This document shows, one piece after another, positions 54,747-62,226 of a stretch of DNA of 64,000 bases. Each line of letters opens with the position of its first letter. The stretch's first letter is position 1. This DNA is from Geomicrobium sp. JCM 19039 (GTDB taxonomy: Bacteria > Bacillota > Bacilli > Bacillales > Marinococcaceae). The position numbers and the translations under genes were made by a program. The DNA lies in the NCBI RefSeq assembly GCF_000698145.1, contig NZ_BAXB01000014.1, positions 1 to 64,000 of the forward strand, written 5' to 3'. A model generated the notes under the pieces. The model was given only the letters and a program-made list of their open reading frames with translations, was not told where the DNA came from and searched no databases.

Positions 54747-55325
54747 CACGCTCACCTTCATCCATCACCTTACGCAAATGACGGATGGTGAGTAAACGCA
54801 TTCTAGACACCGCCTGTTGACTGACTTTCATTTGTTCCGCAATTTCTTTGTTGCTCTGCCCATGCTTATAGTAACCGATAAGAATTTGTTGCTGACTTGG
54901 TGTTAGATTCTTGAGTGCTTCTGATAACTTCGGATCTGCACTCCACGAGCTCACATCTTCTGATTCAAACACGTGACCATAGTCTTCATGATATGGTGTG
55001 CCTGAACCCAAAAGGTTGTCCAAAATAAGTGGTTGGTCTTCGCCGGTTTTGCGGCGTTTTTGGTCATAGTCAACCGCCGTCCAGTGTAATGATTTTGACA
55101 AATAAGCGGTTAACTGAACATTGGCATAGAAACTTTTGAACATGCGGTTTAGTTGCTTCTGATTTTCTTCAGAAGGTTGACAAATACTGCGAATGAAAAC
55201 TGAACGCGCCCGGGGTCATTTAAGAACTGCTTGATAATCGGCTGCTCAAACAATTCACGATTTTTGTGAATAAATGCTTTCATCTGTGGGCATTCGGTTT
55301 CCAACTTCTCAAGTTGAACATGCAT
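54739..55325 (-). pseudogene. SigO-like RNA polymerase sigma factor, frameshifted
   Basis: About 195 residues joined. Start ATG 55325 (HVQLEKLETECPQMKAFIHKN) follows GGGAGGGG. After RVQFSFAVF the frame moves near 55175 to CQPSEENQKQLNRMFKSFYANVQLTAYLSKSLHWTAVDYDQKRR. The C-terminal region 4 helix-turn-helix is LKNLTPSQQQILIGYYKHGQSNKEIAEQMKVSQQAVSRMRL. Together with YvrJ- and RsoA-like neighbours this matches the B. subtilis sigO (yvrI) locus, a two-component sigma factor active in acid or cell-wall stress. Confidence 0.78.
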
Positions 55326-55456
55326 AGAACTCACCCCTCCCTGCTTGTATATGACAAAAAGAGAAAATTGGTGTGGGTTGTACAACAAAAAGGGGAACAT
55401 TAGTTCTTATATCATAACGGATAACCGAGCGCATTGTCCAATGTTGAAAATAACTA

Positions 55457-55485
55457 TTGACACATTATACATGTTGCTGTAATGT
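55457..55485 (+). promoter_or_regulatory. Sigma-A-like promoter upstream of the 62-residue membrane protein
   Basis: TTGACA (55457-55462), 17-bp spacer, TAATGT (55480-55485); the first plus-strand gene begins 200 bp downstream. The gap 55326-55687 holds no gene I can support; a minus-strand 64-residue ORF there has no ribosome site. Confidence 0.4.
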
Positions 55486-55687
55486 ATTAAGAATAACATT
55501 TCGCGCATCACAAATCGCTGAATCAGATAATGAAGCTGATACATTATATTTTTAATAAGTGGTAAATAATGAATATTCCGACAAAATATGACGTTTTGCA
55601 TAGCTCGAATGAGGGAATAGGATATTCATGGAAAAAGAGGGGTGCGCATAGAACAGTTATAGAGAGAATAAAAAGAGGTGAGAAAAG

Positions 55688-55876
55688 ATGAGAATGGGAA
55701 CACTCCTATTGATCATCGCCGGAATGCTTCTGTCCATTTCGTTTTTAGTATTTGGTGTACTAACGAATGCAGAAGTGACGAGCATCGTTGCTCAAGTCAT
55801 TGGCTTTTCTGGCATGGTCTTCACATTGTTATACGGTTTACTCATTACACGTACAGCAACTGAAACGACCGAATGA
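55688..55876 (+). CDS. Small two-TM membrane protein
   Basis: 62 residues: MGTLLLIIAGMLLSISFLVFGVL and VAQVIGFSGMVFTLLYGLLI, then a polar tail. AGAGGTGAG precedes ATG 55688 and a terminator follows directly. Unknown function. Confidence 0.65.
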   Translation: MRMGTLLLIIAGMLLSISFLVFGVLTNAEVTSIVAQVIGFSGMVFTLLYGLLITRTATETTE

Positions 55877-55909
55877 AAAAACCCGCGCCGCCTGCGGGTT
55901 TTTTTGTTT
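55877..55909. terminator. Terminator between convergent genes
   Basis: AAAACCCGC, GCCGCCT, GCGGGTTTTTTT. It directly follows the membrane protein stop and immediately precedes the GNAT stop on the other strand, with A/T runs on both sides. Confidence 0.85.
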
Positions 55910-56409
55910 TTAATCTTGATGAATGGCGTACAAGGCAACGTGCCGATGTCGGTGAAGGAGTTCCTTTTCCTTCACCATTCCGGCTCGTGTTGCAACGTTC
56001 ACCGACCGTGCGTGACGCTCATCAATCAACGACACAATTCTTGGAACGTCCAACGTGTGGAACGCGAAGCGCAGGCAGGCTCGGGCGGCTTCGCTCGCAT
56101 ACCCTTTCCCCCACTCCGCTTTGACGAACAAATACCCCATTTCTACTTCTACTTGACCATTAATTCGGTGGGGCACAATGCCGCATTGACCGAGAAAGCG
56201 CCCGTCATCTCGGTGCTCGACGACCCACATCCCGATGTTGTATTTTCGGTAATTCTCAAGTGTCCAATCCAGCCAAGACACGCGTCAGGTGTTTTGCCAG
56301 CATAATAGTGCATCGAGTCGGTGTCTTCAAAAATGCGTGCCAATGATAAATGATCGTCTGTCGTCATCTTGCGCACGTGTAACCGATCTGTTCGTGTAAT
56401 TGTCTCCAT
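55910..56409 (-). pseudogene. GNAT family N-acetyltransferase, frameshifted
   Basis: About 166 residues joined. ATG 56409 (METITRTDRLHVRKMTTDDHLS) follows CAGGAGG. After GKTPDACLGWIGH the frame changes near 56265 and continues as WTLENYRKYNIGMWVV, GYLFVKAEWGKGYASEAARACL (acetyl-CoA loop) and LIDERHARSVNVATRAGM. RimJ-type protein acetyltransferase style; substrate unknown. Confidence 0.82.
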
Positions 56410-56461
56410 CAAAACCTCCTGCTGTCCTGCTATTATGAGGCATTGAGGAGACGATGTAAAT

Positions 56462-57727
56462 TTACGCGGAGACGTTCATGTCTGTTGTCGTTTCTTGCTT
56501 CACGCGCTTGATGTTCACTTTCATGAGAATGGCCGCAAACAGCGCAACGGCAAGCAAGATTGTGAACAACACGAACGCAGAGGTGAATTCTCCTGTACGC
56601 TCAAACGTCATTGAAACAGCCGTTGGACCAGCAATTCCTGCCATCGCCCAAGCGGTCAGTGTGTAGCCGTGGATGGCGCCAAGTTGCTTTGTACCGAACA
56701 AGTCTCCGATAAATGCAGGCAAGCACGCAAATCCACCGCCATAACACGTCATAATGAGATAAAGCAGAATTGAGAACATCACTTCATTTGTCGTAAACGG
56801 AAGGGCAATAAACGCGCCGAGCTGAATGACAAAGAAGACAATATACATGTTCGCACGCCCGATATAATCGGAAAAACTTGCCCAACCAATACGGCCAATG
56901 CCGTTAAAGAAGCCCATCACCCCGACAACGGTCGCCGCAAAGGCACTTGAGGCCCCGGTGATCGTCTCAGTCATGTTGGCCGCTACCGCAAGCAGCATAA
57001 TACCTGCAGAGATGTTAATAAACATCATGACCCACAACAAATAAAAACGCATCGTCCGGAGCGACTCATTCGCACTCAACTGCGCCAAGTCAGTTGCCGC
57101 CGTACGTGGCTTCTCTTTCTCAGAATCCGTTTGCATATTGGCTGGCTTCCAACCTTCTGGTGGCGGCGCCAAATAACTCGCGCCAGCAATCATAAGGACG
57201 AAGTATAAAGTACCCAATATGTAAAACGTTGACGCAATCGAAACATTATTCATCAGAAACTCCGCCAACGGACTCGTAATAAGAGCTCCTGAACCAAAGC
57301 CGAGTACCGCCATCCCCGTTGCGAGCCCGCGCCTGTCTGGAAACCACTTCACGAGTGTGGACACCGGGGCAATATAACCAATCCCTAAACCAATCCCGCC
57401 AATCACACCATAAAAAGTAACAAACATTGCGAAATTTTCGATTTGAATTGAGAAACCCGCACCGATCGTTCCTAAACCAAAGAGCAGCGCAGAAATAAGC
57501 CCCGATTTTCTCGGACCATTTCGCTCCACAAATTTGCCCATAAACGCCGCCGACATCCCGAGAAAGAATATCGCCACCGTAAATGCAACCGTAACAGACG
57601 TGATCGTCCAGCCTACAGAGTCATTAATCGGATTCTGATACACACTGTACGCATACACAGAGCCGATCGACAAATGAAGCGCAATCGCAGAGATTGCAAT
57701 CAACCAACGATTTCGGTTTGCCTGCAC
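56462..57727 (-). CDS. MFS transporter, oxalate/formate antiporter (OFA) family
   Basis: 421 residues with twelve membrane segments. NRWLIAISAIALHLSIGSVYAYSVYQNPI at the start, KWFPDRRGLATGMAVLGFGSGALITSPLAEFL and FFNGIGRIGWASFSDYIGR are typical OFA/L-lactate-type signatures. Members exchange oxalate for formate or carry lactate. SigO controls oxalate decarboxylase in B. subtilis, so its position near the sigma operon is suggestive, but nothing proves the substrate. Confidence 0.88.
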   Translation of the reverse strand: MQANRNRWLIAISAIALHLSIGSVYAYSVYQNPINDSVGWTITSVTVAFTVAIFFLGMSAAFMGKFVERNGPRKSGLISALLFGLGTIGAGFSIQIENFAMFVTFYGVIGGIGLGIGYIAPVSTLVKWFPDRRGLATGMAVLGFGSGALITSPLAEFLMNNVSIASTFYILGTLYFVLMIAGASYLAPPPEGWKPANMQTDSEKEKPRTAATDLAQLSANESLRTMRFYLLWVMMFINISAGIMLLAVAANMTETITGASSAFAATVVGVMGFFNGIGRIGWASFSDYIGRANMYIVFFVIQLGAFIALPFTTNEVMFSILLYLIMTCYGGGFACLPAFIGDLFGTKQLGAIHGYTLTAWAMAGIAGPTAVSMTFERTGEFTSAFVLFTILLAVALFAAILMKVNIKRVKQETTTDMNVSA

Positions 57728-57943
57728 ACTAAAACCTCCTAAATATTAACGCAATTTCAACCACTATCGTAAATCGTTTATGTGCGGATGTACAGAGAAA
57801 ACCCTTACTCATGTGAACGCAGAGCAAGGGCGGGGTGGTTTAGGTAGTTAGGGTCGCGATCTAAATCGGGGATCTCCTAGAGATTTCCAGAAGACACCGG
57901 GCTTGTTGGTCAGCGGGGGGATTCTGCGCGCAAGTTAACGCTA

Positions 57944-58006
57944 TCTGCGCTCTAGTTTGCTCTTTTTAACGAATTTAGCGACGATTTCGCAAAACTTGCG
58001 CGCGGA
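57944..58006. repeat. TCTGCGCTC inverted-end element
   Basis: TCTGCGCTCTAGTTTGCTCT through AAAACTTGCGCGCGGA, with a partial second head (TCTGCGCGCAAGTTAACG) just to its left. The gap 57728-57943 otherwise shows one diverged GATCTAAATC site near 57859. Confidence 0.6.
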
Positions 58007-58035
58007 TTCTCAGGGGAAGAGTGCCAACGACATGT

Positions 58036-58093
58036 CGGCCCCGTCGGGGCCGAAGCTAAACCGGTCTGGGTTCGGCGCGGCTCGCGCCGACAG
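58036..58093 (+). repeat. Two-hairpin REP-like unit
   Basis: CGGCCCC-GTC-GGGGCCG, core AAGCTAAACCG, CGGCGCG-GCT-CGCGCCG. A truncated fragment (GTCGGCCCCGAAACGAAACCG split over 58421-58441) shows the first stem half deleted. Confidence 0.8.
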
Positions 58094-58328
58094 CATTTTG
58101 GATCTTGGGTCCGCGGGACGGAGCTCATTCTGTTACCTAGTTTAGAGAATCTGTACTCGAGTTGTGCGTAAGTTTCCGTTGAGCGGAAAAAGTGAGGAAG
58201 CTAGGGCACAGATGGACGCAACTAGGGAACAGTTTCAAGGAGTAACCGAGCCAAAACACTCGCTGACGCTTATTAGCACTTTGAGTTGGGAATTTTGGGC
58301 GTGGCATTCTTCGCTCTAGTTAAACATG

Positions 58329-58393
58329 TCTGCGCTCAAGTTTGCTCTTATTAATGATTTTTTTGCACTATTTCCTGGAAACTAGAGCGCAGA
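58329..58393. repeat. 65-bp element with TCTGCGCTC inverted ends
   Basis: TCTGCGCTCAAGTTTGCTCT at the left and AAACTAGAGCGCAGA at the right; 15-bp near-perfect terminal inverted repeats. Confidence 0.7.
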
Positions 58394-58569
58394 ATCTAAG
58401 GGAAAGAGTGACAATGACACGTCGGCCCCGAAACGAAACCGATCCGGTGTGGGCAATTATGTGTCAATTTGCAAGTGGGTAAAAAGAAGAGGGCTGTAAA
58501 TGGTGAAAGGGTATTGATTGCAAGTTAATTGAAGAAATCATATACAAAAGCATGTATAAATCTAGTGAA

Positions 58570-58745
58570 AATTACAGTGCGGACCCTAAGTGAACATAAA
58601 ATCCCTAGCGGACCCGCACCAAATTTTCGATCAATTGTGATAAACTATGTAATAGAGAGTGGAATTGTCTTGGTCATAATAACAACAGAAGATTGAATAT
58701 ACAGACAATATAACGATTATAGTATAATTATAAGCTATAATCGCA
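58570..58745 (+). promoter_or_regulatory. CRISPR leader
   Basis: A/T-rich sequence directly before the first repeat, including GTGCGGACCCTAAGTGAACA and GCGGACCCGCACC, whose GTGCGG and CCGCAC ends are complementary. Similar GC-motif leaders precede type I-C arrays in Bacillus. Position left of the repeats agrees with the repeat orientation and with the decayed last repeat on the right. Confidence 0.55.
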
Positions 58746-58979
58746 GTCGCACCCCGCGTGGGTGCGTGGATTGAAATTGCTTCAACTAAACTAGGTGTAT
58801 CCACATTGAAGTCGCACCCCGCGTGGGTGCGTGGATTGAAATCAATCAGAGATGGCAGGTTTCAATGTTTCTGGTAGTCGCACCCCGCGTGGGTGCGTGG
58901 ATTGAAATGATGCTCCAGCCGAGCCGATGGCGTACAGTTTAGCCATCGTCGCACTCCGCGTGGGTGCGTGGATTGAAGT
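58746..58979 (+). CRISPR. Short type I-C-like CRISPR array: four repeats, three spacers
   Basis: 32-nt repeat GTCGCACCCCGCGTGGGTGC + GTGGATTGAAAT at 58746, 58811 and 58877 (identical), and a variant at 58948 with two changes, the usual degenerate terminal repeat. Spacers are 33, 34 and 39 nt (58778-58810, 58843-58876, 58909-58947). The hairpin GCACCC/GGGTGC and ATTGAAA end match subtype I-C. No cas genes occur in the window. Sequence 58980-59394 to the right holds no supported gene. Confidence 0.95.
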
Positions 58980-59394
58980 GATGAGCAGCAGTGGGGAGAT
59001 TTTGCGCTTGCTCTAGCCGGAGAAGTATTTGGCAAGTAAGAAATGCATATAACAACAACTAAAATGTAACCACGTGCCAATGATTTTTGTTGATGAATTA
59101 TGGACGCTTTCTATTAGAGTCTTTCCCCATTAAAGGCAACTTAATGAGAGTGATAAATCATTCAATCGATCACTGCTTCCGTGAGAAACAAATCGCCAAA
59201 TGTCCAATCACTTGTAAAGCTGACGCTCGTTTTCTAAAAATACAAGGAAATGATTTGAAGCAATTACTCCGCCCATTGCTTGTACATAGTGATAAATCCT
59301 AACTAGCTCTTAAGTAAGTAAATCCAGGCCTCAATATGTCCTACTCAACTCACGATAAAAGTAGCTTTTTTATCGTAACTATTAGCCACACTAA

Positions 59395-59428
59395 ACAAAA
59401 AACAGCCCCTCTTCAGGAGCTGTCTTCC
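59395..59428 (-). terminator. Terminator of the ascorbate-type PTS operon
   Basis: On the minus strand ACAGCTCC, TGAAGA, GGGGCTGT then TTTTTTG, just after the last stop codon. Confidence 0.8.
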
Positions 59429-60167
59429 CTACATATAATGAATCTGATCTCTATATTTCTTCATCATCGATGCGTTGTATTTGTCTCCGCCATCTAGGTT
59501 TGCGCTTCGGAAGATGGGGATTTCTTTGTTTTTGGTTTCTAGCTTTTCAATTAATTTTAAGACGATTGAGTGGATGATGAAACTTCCGGCAATTGTTGAG
59601 GTTGGGGCAACTTTTTGTGAAACTGATCCAATGGCAACGGCTGCGTCTCCGGGCTCTCCGAAGTTATCAATAACGAGGTCACTTACTTCGAATAACCGTT
59701 TGCCTGAAGAGTGCCTTGACGTGGACTCTTTTGAATATGTCAGGTTTGTAAGGGAGATGACTTTCAGTCCCCGTGCCCGAGCTTCGATAGCCATGTCAAT
59801 TGCGGCAGGTTCCTTCCTGATACGGAGTGTATGAATACGACGTCACCAGCTTTTACGGGTTTTGATTCGAGAATGATTTGACCGTATCCTTCAAGTCTTT
59901 CGAGTTTGGATGTGAGGGTGATGGGCTCGACGTTTAACATAAGAGCTGGGCTAAAGAGTGGGTTAAACAGGGCAAGGCCACCCGCTCGGTAAAAAGCATC
60001 TTCAGTGACGATACCGGCGTGAGAAGCTCCGAAGAGGAAGAGCGAGCGGCCTTTATTGGCCGCTTCTTCCATTAGGGACGCTGCTTCATCAAGGTAGGTT
60101 CTTGTTCATCTATGATTCGAGTAAGGATGTTTAGAATAGCATCATAATAGGTCTTTACGTAGGACAT
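59429..60167 (-). pseudogene. SIS-domain protein (UPF0309-like), frameshifted twice
   Basis: About 245 residues joined. ATG 60167 (SYVKTYYDAILNILTRIIDEQEPTL) follows AGGAGGG; frame slips lie near 60098 and 59795. SLFLFGASHAGIVTEDAFYRAGGL is the phosphosugar-binding SIS start, VVFIHSVSGRN the second strand, and VIDNFGEPGDAAVAIGSV the third. UPF0309 proteins sit with PTS genes and presumably isomerise or regulate by a sugar phosphate. Last gene of the operon. Confidence 0.82.
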
Positions 60168-60171
60168 TTTT

Positions 60172-61454
60172 TTACCCTCCTGAGAAAATAGGTGCGATCA
60201 AATCGCCGATAAAGCTCCATAAGGAGAAGTCGTTCCCGCCAAAGATGAGAATCCAATCGGCTGCGGTTCCACTTAGGATTGGTACAGACAGGCCGACGAG
60301 TAAGATCATTGCGACGCCGGCAACTGCTGAACCAGCAATCGCTCCTCGCAACCCTCCTTGACCGTTTGCGATAATGGCAGCGGTCCCGATTTCAAAGAAG
60401 CAAGTGATCGTCAATGGTACGATAACAAAGCTGAAAATGCCCAGCTTCCTGTCATAAAGATCGTTGCTACGGATGTAATCATTGAAACGACGAAACCAAT
60501 TAAGACAGCATTTGGTGCGTATGGGAACAGAATAGGTGCGTCCAAAGCAGGTACAGAATTTGGGATCCATTTTTGGGAGATGCCTTGGAATGCTGGGATG
60601 ATTTCAGCGAGCATCATCCGTACACCGAGTAAGAGGATGGTGAGACCTGCACCAAAGAGAATGCCTTGCATCACACTATAGATAAATAAGTTTTGCTCAG
60701 CACCAAAAGCAATTGTGGCTGCCTCGAATCCAATAATTACGCTAACTACAATATACACAAAGAACATGACAATAGAAGAAGTAATACTTATTTCTCGCAA
60801 GAATTCAGTGGAACTCGGGAATTTGATGTCTTCAGATGATTTACCTTTCGTTCCAAATAATTTTCCGACCATACCCGCAATCAGTGAGAGGATGGTTGTC
60901 GGATGACCGATAATAAAATCGTCGGACCCCGTGACTTTTCGGACAAAAGGACGTAAGAGGGCAGGTGCAATAATAATATATAAAGATGTAAGAATAGAAG
61001 CAAAAATGATAAGTTGTGTATTATTTAGATTATTTTCGATGCCTACAGCAACAAATATAAAGGGGAACCAAAAGAGCATATGACCAGTTAGAAAAACGTG
61101 TTTGAACGGTGTAAACCGAGCAACAATCAAGTTGATCGAAAAAGCGATTAACATCGCTAAACCAATCGGGGTCCCATATTCGCTCAATATTGTTTCTGCA
61201 CCTAGCACAGGTTCAATTTCTGGGTTGTCAATGTTATACATCACATTAAAACCTTCAGTTAAAGGTGCGATTGAATTCATTAAAATGTTTGTTCCTTGTG
61301 TTAGAATGACAACACCGATGACGGTTTTTGCCGTTCCTGAGACGATGGAAGAGAAGTCTTTTCTCAGTAATAATAGTCCAGTTAGGGCAATGAGCCCCAA
61401 GAATATGGCAGGTTCACGGATCACTTCAATGATAAAATCCATTACGCTTTGCAT
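60172..61454 (-). pseudogene. PTS ascorbate-type EIIC (UlaA/SgaT family), frameshifted
   Basis: About 427 residues joined, ten or so membrane segments. IVSGTAKTVIGVVILTQGTNIL near residue 35, HVFLTGHMLFWFPFIFVAV and WIPNSVPALDAPILFPYAPNAV are conserved UlaA regions. The frame slips near 60430, with the remainder GIFSFVIVPLTITCFFEIGTAAIIANG in the next frame. Carries the sugar through the membrane; L-ascorbate is the family prototype but the SIS-domain partner suggests another sugar acid is possible. Confidence 0.83.
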
Positions 61455-61499
61455 GTGTTGCCCCCTTTTTTTGTAAGTACATCGAGGGAACTCAAGCCG

Positions 61500-61781
61500 C
61501 TACGCTTGAAGTTCCGCCTCTACTTTTTCTTTTATCTCTGCTTTATCTACAAAACTATGAATAATGATGACAGGCTTACCGGCAGTTTGTTGAAGTTCTT
61601 TCCCGAGTTCTTTACTTGTAAAAATATAGTCTGTAGGTGTACTTTGTGCTGAACCGACGTCTCCAGTAAATACGTCAGCTTGAATGCCAAGATCTTTTAA
61701 TACGCCATCTAAATTCATCTTTAATACCATTGAAGAACCGAGTCCAAAACCACATACCGTCATAATCTTTAGTTTTGCCAT
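61500..61781 (-). CDS. PTS EIIB, lactose/cellobiose-superfamily fold (UlaB/GatB-like)
   Basis: 93 residues, AKLKIMTVCGFGLGSSMVLKM, with the phosphocysteine at residue 10. GAGGAGCGATGATC precedes ATG 61781 (two residues inside the longest ORF). Passes phosphate from EIIA to the sugar bound at EIIC. 13 bp separate it from the EIIA gene. Confidence 0.88.
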   Translation of the reverse strand: MAKLKIMTVCGFGLGSSMVLKMNLDGVLKDLGIQADVFTGDVGSAQSTPTDYIFTSKELGKELQQTAGKPVIIIHSFVDKAEIKEKVEAELQA

Positions 61782-61794
61782 GATCATCGCTCCT

Positions 61795-62226
61795 CTAAAT
61801 AATTTTATATAATTCTTCTTCTGATTCGGCTTGGCGAAGCTGGGTTACTTTATCGTCGTCTAATAGTACGTGCGAGAGTTGTTCAATGAGCTTGATGTGT
61901 GAATCAGATCCTTTTGCGGAGAAAGAGAATACGAGGTCAACGGGATCATTTTCTTCACTGCCAAATGACACGGATCTCTCGAGTACAGCGAGAGAGATGG
62001 CATCTTCACGTACGGCTTCACTCGGACGAGCATGCGCCATTGCAATCCCAGGACCGATGACGATGTACGGTCCGTTTTCTTTCACAGACTGAATCATTTG
62101 AAAAATATAATCTTCTGTAATTGCACCAGTGTGTAACAGTAAATTGCCGGAAGCTTGTATCGCTTCTTGCCAGTTGTTTGCTTTTACACTAATAGCAACG
62201 TGTTCTCTACGAATCCAATTGGTCAT
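61795..62226 (-). CDS. PTS EIIA, mannitol/fructose-superfamily (UlaC-like)
   Basis: 143 residues. The phosphorylated histidine is in GPGIAMAHARPSEAVREDAISL near residue 66; WQEAIQASGNLLLHTGAIT is the typical N-terminal helix. ATG 62226 follows AAAGGACG and overlaps the regulator's stop. Confidence 0.9.
   Translation of the reverse strand: MTNWIRREHVAISVKANNWQEAIQASGNLLLHTGAITEDYIFQMIQSVKENGPYIVIGPGIAMAHARPSEAVREDAISLAVLERSVSFGSEENDPVDLVFSFSAKGSDSHIKLIEQLSHVLLDDDKVTQLRQAESEEELYKII

Noticed and set aside
55407..55601. 64-residue minus-strand ORF upstream of the sigma gene
   Set aside because: No ribosome site, A/T-biased composition, and it lies in the promoter gap.
58862..59080. 72-residue minus-strand ORF over the CRISPR array
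   Set aside because: It runs through repeats and spacers, so it is a by-product of the array.
59087..59302. 71-residue ORF after the CRISPR array
   Set aside because: No ribosome site and no recognisable similarity; composition unlike the neighbouring genes.
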